Made by a program: the position numbers and the translations under genes
Origin: an uncultured Anaerolineae bacterium
Lineage (GTDB): Bacteria > Chloroflexota > Anaerolineae > Anaerolineales > Villigracilaceae
Direction of reading: 5' to 3'
Assembly (NCBI GenBank): GCA_903854805.1
Contig: CAINXK010000171.1
Span: 1 to 22,706, forward strand
DNA length: 22,706 nucleotides
Shown here: positions 15,399-21,951 of the stretch, piece by piece
Position numbering within the stretch: the stretch's first letter is position 1
Layout of the letters: every line of letters begins with the position of its first letter
Notes under the pieces: generated by a model
The model's input: the letters and a program-made list of their open reading frames with translations, nothing else
Database searches by the model: none
What the model was told of the DNA's origin: nothing

Positions 15399-15439
15399 GA
15401 TCAAAGGTGTCCGTTTTCTAAAAACGGACACCTTTGATC
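15399..15439 (+). terminator. Perfect 19-bp terminator hairpin
   Basis: GATCAAAGGTGTCCGTTTT (15399-15417) pairs perfectly with 15421-15439 around the 3-nt loop CTA, followed by TTTT. It ends the tRNA transcript and, being symmetric, can also stop minus-strand transcription from the accessory region. Confidence 0.88.
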
Positions 15440-15537
15440 TTTTAAGATGACAAGCTCAATGGCAATTGAGTTAAAGGCTGGCTTACCCGGCCTTTGCTGT
15501 TTTTGCGACGGGCATGATAAGACAGGATGTGTTGGTT

Positions 15538-15732
15538 TCATCCTAACATTTCCTTGTCCAAAACCAGCGCCAGGCTGCTCGCCGGAAAAATTGCGCCGTG
15601 GATGGCTGCGCCCATGGTTTCGGGATTTTCATCCGCAGGCATGGCCGCCAAATCGAGGCCGTTCGAGGCGCGCCCATGGCAGGTTACCTGTACCTGCGAT
15701 CTGTTCTGGATGTTGAGAGTAAATTCTATGTG
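15538..15732 (-). pseudogene. Fragment resembling the N-terminus of a CHAT-type protease protein
   Basis: Reading the minus strand directly after the TGA of the two-TM gene (15733-15735) in the same frame gives 64 open codons from CAC at 15732 to a TGA at 15538. There is no start codon at the beginning and only one internal ATG candidate group. The translation (starting IEFTLNIQNRSQVQVTCHG and containing LAAMPADENPETMGAAIHGAIFP) has the strand-strand-helix-LFP pattern I associate with the region before CHAT domains, for example the family's G.al...LFP helix. No catalytic His/Cys part follows. I read it as a decayed gene start or as the tail of the upstream gene separated by one stop. The family match is from memory of a pattern and is weak. 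Confidence 0.3.
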
Positions 15733-16032
15733 TCAGGCCGCCAGAACCAACGAGCCGATCAGGATCGCCAGGAGTAGGGTTCCCACAAAAAAGGCCCAGG
15801 TGGCAACCCGCATGCAGAAGGATTTATAGGTAACAATCTTGTTCAATTCCTTGCGCATTTCGCTCAAGTTGCTTTCATAGAACGCATAATTGCGTGGTTG
15901 GACGGTCAACACGCCAAACAGCAGGGCCATTACGAAAACTGCCAGCACGGCGATTGCCAGCCACTGGCTGTTAGGGTTGGCCTTTAAATAGGCCGGCGGG
16001 AAATCCTTGCCAAAAGCAGTCACATCAAACAT
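15733..16032 (-). CDS. Small two-transmembrane protein
   Basis: A 99-residue membrane protein of unknown function. TM1 spans about 24-44 (WLAIAVLAVFVMALLFGVLTV) and TM2 about 75-98 (RVATWAFFVGTLLLAILIGSLVLA). Between them lies a charged amphipathic stretch of about 30 residues (RNYAFYESNLSEMRKELNKIVTYKS) that could form a cytosolic helix. The start is placed at ATG 16032 rather than the TTG three codons earlier; neither has a clear ribosome-binding site. It lies 42 bp after the recombinase remnant. Two-TM proteins of this size occur as membrane effectors in some defence systems, but nothing here shows that role. The frame stays open for 64 codons past its stop. Confidence 0.6.
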   Translation of the reverse strand: MFDVTAFGKDFPPAYLKANPNSQWLAIAVLAVFVMALLFGVLTVQPRNYAFYESNLSEMRKELNKIVTYKSFCMRVATWAFFVGTLLLAILIGSLVLAA

Positions 16033-16074
16033 AATTTTCAAGAGGGTATTGCGCTCATTGGTTGTCAGCTTTGG

Positions 16075-17736
16075 CTAAAGCACTCGGAAATCCGTAAACA
16101 GATGAATGATTTCTGGGGCCCCAGGGCTGTTGGTTGGTTTGACCTTATTGATCTCGATGGTCAGTCGGTCAAACTCCTCGTCAAGCTGCGCTTGATCAAT
16201 CGGCCCCTTGCGCCGCAATTCGACCTGACGTTCCATCTTTTTGTAAAGATTGTAACTCTTGCGTTCATCCTCACTCATGCCGCCATTGGAGAAGAAATAA
16301 GCCAGGATGAGGTCATACCACCCGGACGGGATTTCGAAATTCTCAAACAGGGCCTCGACCTGTGTCTCCAGATTTAAAGCAGGCAGCGAGGTGTGCCTGT
16401 GACGATCCATCAACTCCAGAAATCCAGCATCCGGGCTGGCCTGCAAATGGGTGCCTTCTAAAATATTTCCGATAGCCTCACCCGGCTGGGCCGTTTTATG
16501 GCGTTCGTGCGCCGTGGCGCAGCGGTAGGTAGCAGTGCCGCGGCCATTGTTTGATCCACGCAAAGAGGCCCGGCGGCGATCCCATTCCAAACAATCGAAA
16601 CAGCGGCCAACCCCTTTCAGCCAATAGCCAGCCATTGGCTTTCCGGCGGTCGTGAGGGTCAATCCCTTTGCCTCGCGCAGCTGCATATTTTGCTTCCACA
16701 TCTCACAAGGATACAAAGCCTCGTGCAGCCCAAGCTGAAGTTTCTCTGGATGACGCCGGTTTCGAACCGTGTTCTTGATTTCCTTGGGGTTCTCAAGGTC
16801 GTCTTTCATGTTGAGCGGGGCGGTGGGATAATGAGCCACATAGCCAACATGGAACGGGTTGTGCACAATCTCGCGGATGGTATCGCGCTTGAATTCACCT
16901 GTCGGGTACAAGCCCGGCACGCCCTTGGTACGAAATTTGACAATAGCGCCATCGGGCAGCTCAAAGAAGTGTTGGTTCAGGTAATCGGCGATTTCACGGT
17001 CTTTCTGTCCGAGACTGTAAGCATGCGCAATTAAACGCACCGCATATTTCTCGATGGGATGCGGCCGCTCTGGCTTTCGGGCCGCCCAGCTCCGCCATAC
17101 AATGGACAATTATCCTCGCCATTGGGATCGGTACAGTTTGAGCAAAGCCCGTTGCAGTAGCCCAGGCGGTAACCGCCGTTATGGTAACCGCGATCAAAAC
17201 GTTCGCCTTGGGCCGCGCGCGAACGTTCAGATGCAGCCCAGATCGGCCATTCGCAGTAACTGCCAAATCATCATGATCAGGCGTCCAACAAAGGTACGGC
17301 TGTCAAGCTGTTCGGTCAGGCTGACCAGATCAACATCATAATCCTGCAAATAAGCAATGAACTGCGGAAAACTAAAACCATTGCGATAGCTGCGATCCAG
17401 GTTATAGACCACGATGACATCCGCCCTGCCCGCCTTTACAAGCCCAAGCAGACGTTGAAAGCCTGGGCGGTTCGCGTTTTTGCCAGACTCATCCAAATCG
17501 ATGATCACTTCAACGATCTTCCAGCCCGGGCTTTCAGCAAACTCGGTGCACCTTTTCTTCTGAACCACATCCGAGTAATGCGGCTCATTTGTTAACACCC
17601 TGGACTTGCGCACATAAATAATTGCGCGCTGGTTGTCGGTGGGCATTTCACATTTGGTGTCCGTCCAAAAGCCCTTGAGAAAGGACAAGACCTGGTCCGG
17701 TGTTTTAAGGTTGAGCAGGGAGTTCTTGTTGGACAT
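16075..17736 (-). pseudogene. Large serine recombinase, frame broken twice
   Basis: Three segments in two frames together make a normal large serine recombinase of about 550 residues, which would catalyse site-specific integration or excision. Segment 1 (17736 to about 17238) is the resolvase domain with the nucleophile in YVRKS and the family's DLDESGKNANRPGFQRLL and YNLDRSYRN stretches. A one-base surplus near 17236-17241 shifts the frame; segment 2 (about 17238-17065) continues with SERSRAAQGERFDRGYHNGGYRLGY and a Cys-rich stretch. A compensating one-base loss within about 17050-17070 returns it to the first frame for segment 3 (to 16075), which holds the Recombinase domain (PHPIEKYAVRLIAHAY...IADYLN), a zinc-ribbon Cys pair (CFDCLEWDRR) and a C-terminal helical region. 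Staying in the first frame meets a TGA at 17227. This is either a decayed element or two sequencing errors. The gene sits 3 bp after the small gene at 17740. Confidence 0.8.
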
Positions 17737-17739
17737 GTC

Positions 17740-17925
17740 TTAATCCCCGCTAACATCTTCCAACACGAAAGCGCGGATTGAGACCGTCTTTTCGGTTGGC
17801 GTTGGCAGTTCGATGGCAATGTCAGGCTGATCTTGGTCTTGACGAGCAATACGTCTCAATGCCAGGCCTAACTCCCGGCAAAACGCATTCATTTGTCCGT
17901 CATCTGCAAAATTGAATTCAGTCAT
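17740..17925 (-). CDS. Small hypothetical protein upstream of the recombinase
   Basis: A 61-residue acidic protein with no family I recognise. The N-terminus (MTEFNFADDGQMNAFCRELGLALRRIARQ) predicts a helix; the rest is a Pro-rich strand and ends in VLEDVSGD. ATG 17925 is chosen because GGAG lies 6 bases upstream (GGAGAAAAAAATG); the longer GTG start at 17937 would overlap that site. The stop is 3 bp before the recombinase ATG, so they form one minus-strand unit. Small genes at this position can encode a recombination directionality factor, but this is only a positional guess. Confidence 0.55.
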   Translation of the reverse strand: MTEFNFADDGQMNAFCRELGLALRRIARQDQDQPDIAIELPTPTEKTVSIRAFVLEDVSGD

Positions 17926-17972
17926 TTTTTTCTCCACGTCGGATGGATCGAATTCAACTAAACGCTGCAGCT

Positions 17973-18011
17973 ATCTGTTAAAAAACAGATCGCCACACAC
18001 TTGTGGTGTGG
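17973..18011 (-). repeat. Two adjacent inverted repeats upstream of the recombinase unit
   Basis: ATCTGTT (17973-17979) pairs with AACAGAT (17984-17990) around an A4 loop, and CCACAC (17993-17998) pairs with GTGTGG (18006-18011). They lie 48-86 bp before the minus-strand ATG at 17925 and may be operator sites or a 5' leader structure. The rest of the 382-bp gap 17926-18307 has no gene; it also holds the promoter and palindrome of the next operon on the plus strand. Confidence 0.4.
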
Positions 18012-18268
18012 GAGGTGCTGGCCAACGTAAAGAATAGGGAAAGTACAGACGATCGGTTCTCTGTCCGACGTGAAGATAGCAGATATTCAGTTGTGGCCGA
18101 TATTTTATAAGAATGTTGGCAGGTGTCTAGTAGTAGTTCCACAATAGAACTCGCTGAAAACTCTGGCATTCTATGACAAAGTGCGTGTTTCTTGGACAAG
18201 TCAACGTAGTTTAACCTGATTTTTTTCAACATGTCTTTTGGTTTTGAATGCCTCAAAATGGTTTTCAC

Positions 18269-18277
18269 TGTTATAAT
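18269..18277 (+). promoter_or_regulatory. Extended -10 promoter of the AbiEi-like operon
   Basis: TGTTATAAT at 18269-18277 is a perfect extended -10 element (TGN plus TATAAT). No good -35 box is needed with it and none is seen at the right distance. The start falls near 18284, inside the palindrome at 18280-18299, and rules out translation from the earlier in-frame ATG at 18248. Confidence 0.6.
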
Positions 18278-18279
18278 TA

Positions 18280-18299
18280 TTTTCAGCAAATGCTGAAAA
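18280..18299 (+). promoter_or_regulatory. Palindromic operator candidate at the transcription start
   Basis: TTTTCAGC and GCTGAAAA form perfect 8-bp arms with an AAAT spacer, overlapping the predicted start site and ending 8 bp before ATG 18308. A second GCTGAAAA half-site lies at 18153-18160. The placement fits autorepression by the winged-helix protein encoded next, as known for AbiEi-type regulators; the same bases could also form an mRNA hairpin over the ribosome-binding site. Confidence 0.5.
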
Positions 18300-18307
18300 G
18301 GCCATAT

Positions 18308-19342
18308 ATGGTGAAAACCTATCTGCAAGATATTTCCCCTGCACTTCAAGACTGTCTGAAGCAGATTCCTTTCATTGAAGTTGCTTCTATTTGCCCCAAG
18401 CCGGATTTGCCAGGCTTAAGTGTATCCATCCTGGTGCAAGGTAACCAATTCACGCTGTTGGTACGCTTCCAGACCAGTGGCCAGCCCAGGTGGGCGCGTT
18501 TGGCTGCTTATGAATTGAAAGCGGCGATGTCGGAGATGACCGATACGTATGGGGTTTTTAGCGCTCCTTATATTTCACCGCAAGCCGCCGACATTTGTCG
18601 GAATGCGGGCATCGGGTATTTTGACCTGGCCGGGAATTGTTATTTATCGTTTGGCGGGGTCTATATCCACAAAGAAGGGTCAGCCAATCCTTTTGGTGAA
18701 AAACGTGATCTGCGCTCGCTTTATTCACCCAAAGCCGAGCGGGTTTTGCGCGTTTTGCTGACCGCGCCCAGACAGCGTTGGAAAACCCAGGAGTTGGCGC
18801 AAACTGCGCAGGTCAGCCTGGGGCAGGTCGCCAACATCAAGAAACTTTTGGCCGACCGGGAATGGCTGAAAACCGACCTTACTGGAATGGGCTTGAGCAA
18901 TCCATCTGCCTTGCTGGATGAATGGGCGCAGCGCTACGATTTTCGTCGCAACCAGGTCAAGGAATTTTATACGTTGGCAGATGTGGCCGAGGCCGAAGTC
19001 CTGTTCAGTGAAGCCTGTGAGCGGCTTGGCTTTTCTTATGCGCTTACCGGTTTCTCGGCAGCCAACCGCATCGCGCCGATGGTGCGCTATCAGCGTATGT
19101 CGGCTTTCATAAACGGAGAGATAGAACCAATCATAGTTGCATTAGGCTGGAAGCACGTCAGCAGCGGTGCAAACGTCAGCCTATTGATGCCTTACGATAA
19201 CGGTGTTTTCCATGCTGCCAAAAACATGGGCGGATCACAAATCGTTGGCCTGGTGCAAATCTATTTGGACCTGCAAAATTCACGCGGGCGTGGTCAGGAA
19301 GCCGCGGATGCCATACGCAAGGAGCTTGAAAAATCATGGTGA
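18308..19342 (+). CDS. AbiEi-like (type IV antitoxin family) winged-helix regulator
   Basis: A 344-residue protein. Residues 85-120 (SAPYISPQAADICRNAGIGYFDLAGNCYLSFGGVYI) are the segment I associate with proteins annotated as AbiEi-family antitoxin/transcriptional regulators. A winged-helix domain follows at about 143-188 (AERVLRVLLTAPRQRWKTQELAQTAQVSLGQVANIKKLLADREWLKT). The C-terminal 150 residues form a further domain, with ALTGFSAANRIAPMVRY typical of the same group. ATG 18308 is preferred over upstream in-frame ATGs at 18248 (before the promoter) and 18290; AAAAGG lies about 6 bases upstream. The stop is 4 bp before the next ATG, so it heads a five-gene operon. In AbiE systems the partner is an AbiEii nucleotidyltransferase; none is encoded here. 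It probably regulates its own operon through the palindrome at 18280-18299. Confidence 0.75.
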   Translation: MVKTYLQDISPALQDCLKQIPFIEVASICPKPDLPGLSVSILVQGNQFTLLVRFQTSGQPRWARLAAYELKAAMSEMTDTYGVFSAPYISPQAADICRNAGIGYFDLAGNCYLSFGGVYIHKEGSANPFGEKRDLRSLYSPKAERVLRVLLTAPRQRWKTQELAQTAQVSLGQVANIKKLLADREWLKTDLTGMGLSNPSALLDEWAQRYDFRRNQVKEFYTLADVAEAEVLFSEACERLGFSYALTGFSAANRIAPMVRYQRMSAFINGEIEPIIVALGWKHVSSGANVSLLMPYDNGVFHAAKNMGGSQIVGLVQIYLDLQNSRGRGQEAADAIRKELEKSW

Positions 19343-19346
19343 TAGT

Positions 19347-20459
19347 ATGAGCGAATACCAATATTACGAATGGCAAACCATTGACCGGCCACTCAACCCC
19401 GATGAGCGGAAATCAGTTGCCTCGCTTTCCAGCCACATGGATACAGTCACATCCACCCAGGCAGCCGTCTCTTACTCCTGGGGAGATTTCAAACACGATC
19501 CACGCCAGGTATTGCTGCAATATTTTGATGCGCATCTATACCTGGCGAACTGGGGCACGCGCAGACTTATGTTCCGTTTCCCTAAATCCGCGATTGATCC
19601 GGATGCCATTCAGCCTTACTGCCGGGAAGATTTTCTCACACTGGAACTGGAAGGCAACTTTATTACCCTTGAGTTTGCGCTGGATGAAGAAGAGCCCGGT
19701 GACGAATGGCTGGAAGCCACAGGCGACCTCGGCGAATTGATCCCCATCCGCGAACAGATCCTGCAAAGAGATTACCGCGCTCTTTATCTGATCTGGCTGA
19801 AAGCCGTCTCCAGCGAAGACCCGGATGAAGATAACCTGGAAACAGAGCCGCCCATCCCGGCCGGGTTAGGCAAATTGAACAGCAGCCACCAGGCTTTTAT
19901 CGAGTTCTTTGATCTGGATGAGCATCTTGTCAAAGCCGCAGCCAAAGCCAGCCCTGAGCTTCAACCCACATCCACGGTGCCCCTGGAAAAAGCTCTGCTG
20001 CAACTCACCCGCAAGGAATGTGTCACTTTTCTGCGCCAGGTGTTAAATAACGAACCACAAGTGCGTATGGCCTTGCAAAGGCGGCTGGAAGAATTGGCAG
20101 GAAGCAAACCCGCCAAGGTTGAGCATGGTCAGCGCCAGGTTGGAAGTATATTTGAGGAAGCCGGGCGCATGGAGCAGGAAGATTTGCGCCGGCGGAAGAC
20201 CGAGGCCGAGCAGAAACGCATCCAGAAATTGCTCGATCTGGCAGAGCGTGAAGAAACCACCTGGAACCTGGTTGAAAGCCTGCTTGAGAAAAAACAGGCC
20301 AAGCCTTACGATGAAGCGACGCAATTGCTGATCAACTTGCGTGACCTGGCGATATACCAGAAACGGTTGCTCAAATTCCAGGAACGCTTTTTGGTCATCA
20401 AAGAGAAATACCGCAGCCGACCAACCTTGCTGGAAAGGTTCAGACGCGCCGGTCTGTAA
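19347..20459 (+). CDS. Conserved hypothetical protein (YQYYEWQ N-terminus, coiled-coil C-terminus)
   Basis: A 370-residue soluble protein of unknown function. The N-terminus (SEYQYYEWQTIDRPLNPDERKSVASLSSH, then SYSWGDFKHDPRQVLLQYFDAHLYLANWGTRRLMFRFPK) matches a conserved hypothetical family I have seen in diverse bacteria, sometimes near SWIM zinc-finger genes; that recollection is unverified. The middle is acidic and predicted helical, and about 275-365 is a Glu/Lys/Arg/Gln-rich coiled coil (RMEQEDLRRRKTEAEQKRIQKLLDLAE). No enzymatic motif is visible. ATG 19347 lies 4 bp after the regulator's stop; the long upstream extension of the frame overlaps the regulator and is not coding. The coiled coil suggests an assembly or partner-binding role. 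Confidence 0.72.
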   Translation: MSEYQYYEWQTIDRPLNPDERKSVASLSSHMDTVTSTQAAVSYSWGDFKHDPRQVLLQYFDAHLYLANWGTRRLMFRFPKSAIDPDAIQPYCREDFLTLELEGNFITLEFALDEEEPGDEWLEATGDLGELIPIREQILQRDYRALYLIWLKAVSSEDPDEDNLETEPPIPAGLGKLNSSHQAFIEFFDLDEHLVKAAAKASPELQPTSTVPLEKALLQLTRKECVTFLRQVLNNEPQVRMALQRRLEELAGSKPAKVEHGQRQVGSIFEEAGRMEQEDLRRRKTEAEQKRIQKLLDLAEREETTWNLVESLLEKKQAKPYDEATQLLINLRDLAIYQKRLLKFQERFLVIKEKYRSRPTLLERFRRAGL

Positions 20460-20476
20460 AATCAGGATAGTCATCA

Positions 20477-21049
20477 ATGCCATTTACCTACACCAACCGC
20501 AAAGGCTTCACTTACTATCTGTGCCAGGCCACCACCAAGACCGGTAAAACGCGCTACTATTTTGCGCGCGAGCCAAAAGATACACCGGTCGAAAAGCTGC
20601 CGGAAGGCTACCAGGTTGAAGAAAGCGTCAACGCCGTCGTCTCTGTAGTCAAAATCAGCCCGAAACTGGTCTCGCCTGAAGAAATGGCCACCGTTGAAGC
20701 AGCCTTGAAAAAGCTGCCCAAGAGTCATAAATACCGGGCAAGGATCAAGAACAAACAGATTATCATCTACGAGAGCCGCGGCGCGGATTTTGATGAGATG
20801 ATGGCTAGTATCGGTTGGAGTATGCCCGCAAGCATTGGCCGGGAATTTGAAGAGCGCCATGCCCAGTTCAGCCCGATCATGCGTTTTATCCTGGAAGAAC
20901 CCGACGAACGCATCTTTTCCCCACAGCGCTGGTGTTTTCGTGGCAGTATTGACGATTGGATTAATATTCAAAGCCCCGCGAAAATTGAAGTATTAGCCAA
21001 AAATCTGCTGCCCACACTCGGCACGGATGATTTTTTCGAACTTTACTGA
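20477..21049 (+). CDS. Conserved hypothetical protein (TNRKGFTYYLCQ family)
   Basis: A 190-residue protein of unknown function. It begins MPFTYTNRKGFTYYLCQATTKTGKTRYYFAREP, a stretch with alternating strands and conserved Tyr/Lys/Arg that recurs in unannotated bacterial proteins as far as I can recall. The central part (ISPEEMATVEAALKKLPKSHKYRARIKNKQIIIYE) reads as helix-strand-strand, and the C-terminus (ERIFSPQRWCFRGSIDDWINIQ) suggests a nucleic-acid or protein-binding surface, with no visible catalytic motif. It starts 17 bp after the previous gene and ends 11 bp before the next, so it belongs to the same operon. Confidence 0.7.
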   Translation: MPFTYTNRKGFTYYLCQATTKTGKTRYYFAREPKDTPVEKLPEGYQVEESVNAVVSVVKISPKLVSPEEMATVEAALKKLPKSHKYRARIKNKQIIIYESRGADFDEMMASIGWSMPASIGREFEERHAQFSPIMRFILEEPDERIFSPQRWCFRGSIDDWINIQSPAKIEVLAKNLLPTLGTDDFFELY

Positions 21050-21060
21050 GGAGAGTGATT

Positions 21061-21489
21061 ATGACCCCACGCAGTGGTATCTGGGTCTATGACCCAGGTT
21101 CTGGCGGCACGAAAATTTCGCCCAAGGTGCAGGCGGATGTCACCAAACGTATCAACCAGGTGGCCGAAGAAAACTACAAAGGCCGCTATATCCGTCTCGA
21201 TATCCGCTTCAAGTCCCAATTCTGTTACATCGATGCGTTTGTCGAACCGCATCTCGCCGAGGGCTGGCCGCCACCTGACTGGGATGAAACCCGTGAACAA
21301 GCCCTTGAACGGATACGCAGTACGCCCCTGCACCTGTGCCGTTTGCGCTATTTTGGGACTGATGACTGGGGCTTTGCTTTTTATACCTACAGCCAGGAGA
21401 AGTACGAGCTGAGCGTCTATCCCAACGGAGAATTTTCCGGCAAACCCGAAGATGCCTTTTTGGCCGCCGCGATGTACTTGGAAAATTAG
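21061..21489 (+). CDS. Hypothetical protein, paralogue A of a tandem pair
   Basis: A 142-residue protein of unknown function. Two halves are visible: a helix plus strands (KVQADVTKRINQVAEENYKGRYIRLDIRFKSQFCYIDAFVEP) and a strand-rich end (LHLCRLRYFGTDDWGFAFYTYSQEKYELSVYPNGEFSGKPEDAFLAAAMYL). The ordering of motifs is shared with the following protein at 21501. ATG 21061 is preceded by GAGGAG 7 bases upstream; the in-frame GTG at 21055 is inside that site. It has no catalytic or membrane motif. Confidence 0.7.
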   Translation: MTPRSGIWVYDPGSGGTKISPKVQADVTKRINQVAEENYKGRYIRLDIRFKSQFCYIDAFVEPHLAEGWPPPDWDETREQALERIRSTPLHLCRLRYFGTDDWGFAFYTYSQEKYELSVYPNGEFSGKPEDAFLAAAMYLEN

Positions 21490-21500
21490 GAGAGTGGCTT

Positions 21501-21854
21501 ATGCCAAGAGGTCCTGCAAGTCCATTGGAAATCCAGGCTGAAGTTCAGAAACTGGTGGAAGAGTTCAACCACAAGAACTTCTCCACCCCCAGTCCGCTGT
21601 CAAGGTTGTTGCCAGATAGAAACCAGGAAATATTTTATATTGCGCGTTTCAAAGGTAAATTCCTTTATTTCGATCGAGCTGATCTTGGCTCAAAACCATC
21701 ACCTATCAGCCGGCTTACCGAGACCGGCGTGATGGATGACTGGGAATTCACCATCTACAAATATTCTGATAATATTTATGATTCAGAAGAATGGGGTTTC
21801 CCGGGCGCAGAACTGCTGGATGGAACTTTTGGTGCGCCAAAATACTTCAGCTAA
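21501..21854 (+). CDS. Hypothetical protein, paralogue B of a tandem pair
   Basis: A 117-residue protein of unknown function that aligns by eye with the preceding one: EIQAEVQKLVEEFNHKNF corresponds to KVQADVTKRINQVAEENY, YIARFKGKFLYFDRADLG to RLDIRFKSQFCYIDAFVEP, and DDWEFTIYKYSDNIYDSEEWGFPGAELLDGTFGAPKYF to DDWGFAFYTYSQEKYELSVYPNGEFSGKPEDAFLAAAMYL. It is shorter because the GWPPPDWDETREQ insertion is missing. AGGAGAG lies upstream of ATG 21501. It is the last of five closely spaced genes. Confidence 0.68.
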   Translation: MPRGPASPLEIQAEVQKLVEEFNHKNFSTPSPLSRLLPDRNQEIFYIARFKGKFLYFDRADLGSKPSPISRLTETGVMDDWEFTIYKYSDNIYDSEEWGFPGAELLDGTFGAPKYFS

Positions 21855-21951
21855 ATCCTGGTTTGTGAAGTAGAAAATGGATGGGAAAGTTGGCTGGTGT
21901 GCAGCCAGTGAATTCACCAGGTGAACTTACCACAGAAAAAAACGGATTTTT

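Noticed and set aside
15146..15439. Attachment site for the recombinase at the tRNA-Ser genes
   Set aside because: I found no repeat of the tRNA 3' ends near 17.9-18.3 kb, and large serine recombinases do not usually target tRNA genes.
15447..15829. Plus-strand open frames after the tRNA terminator
   Set aside because: They are antisense to the CHAT-like fragment and the two-TM gene, whose minus-strand frames look far more protein-like.
17978..18349. Minus-strand open frame of 123 codons between the recombinase unit and the AbiEi-like operon
   Set aside because: It overlaps the promoter, palindrome and start of the AbiEi-like gene, and the translation is compositionally odd with no domain pattern.
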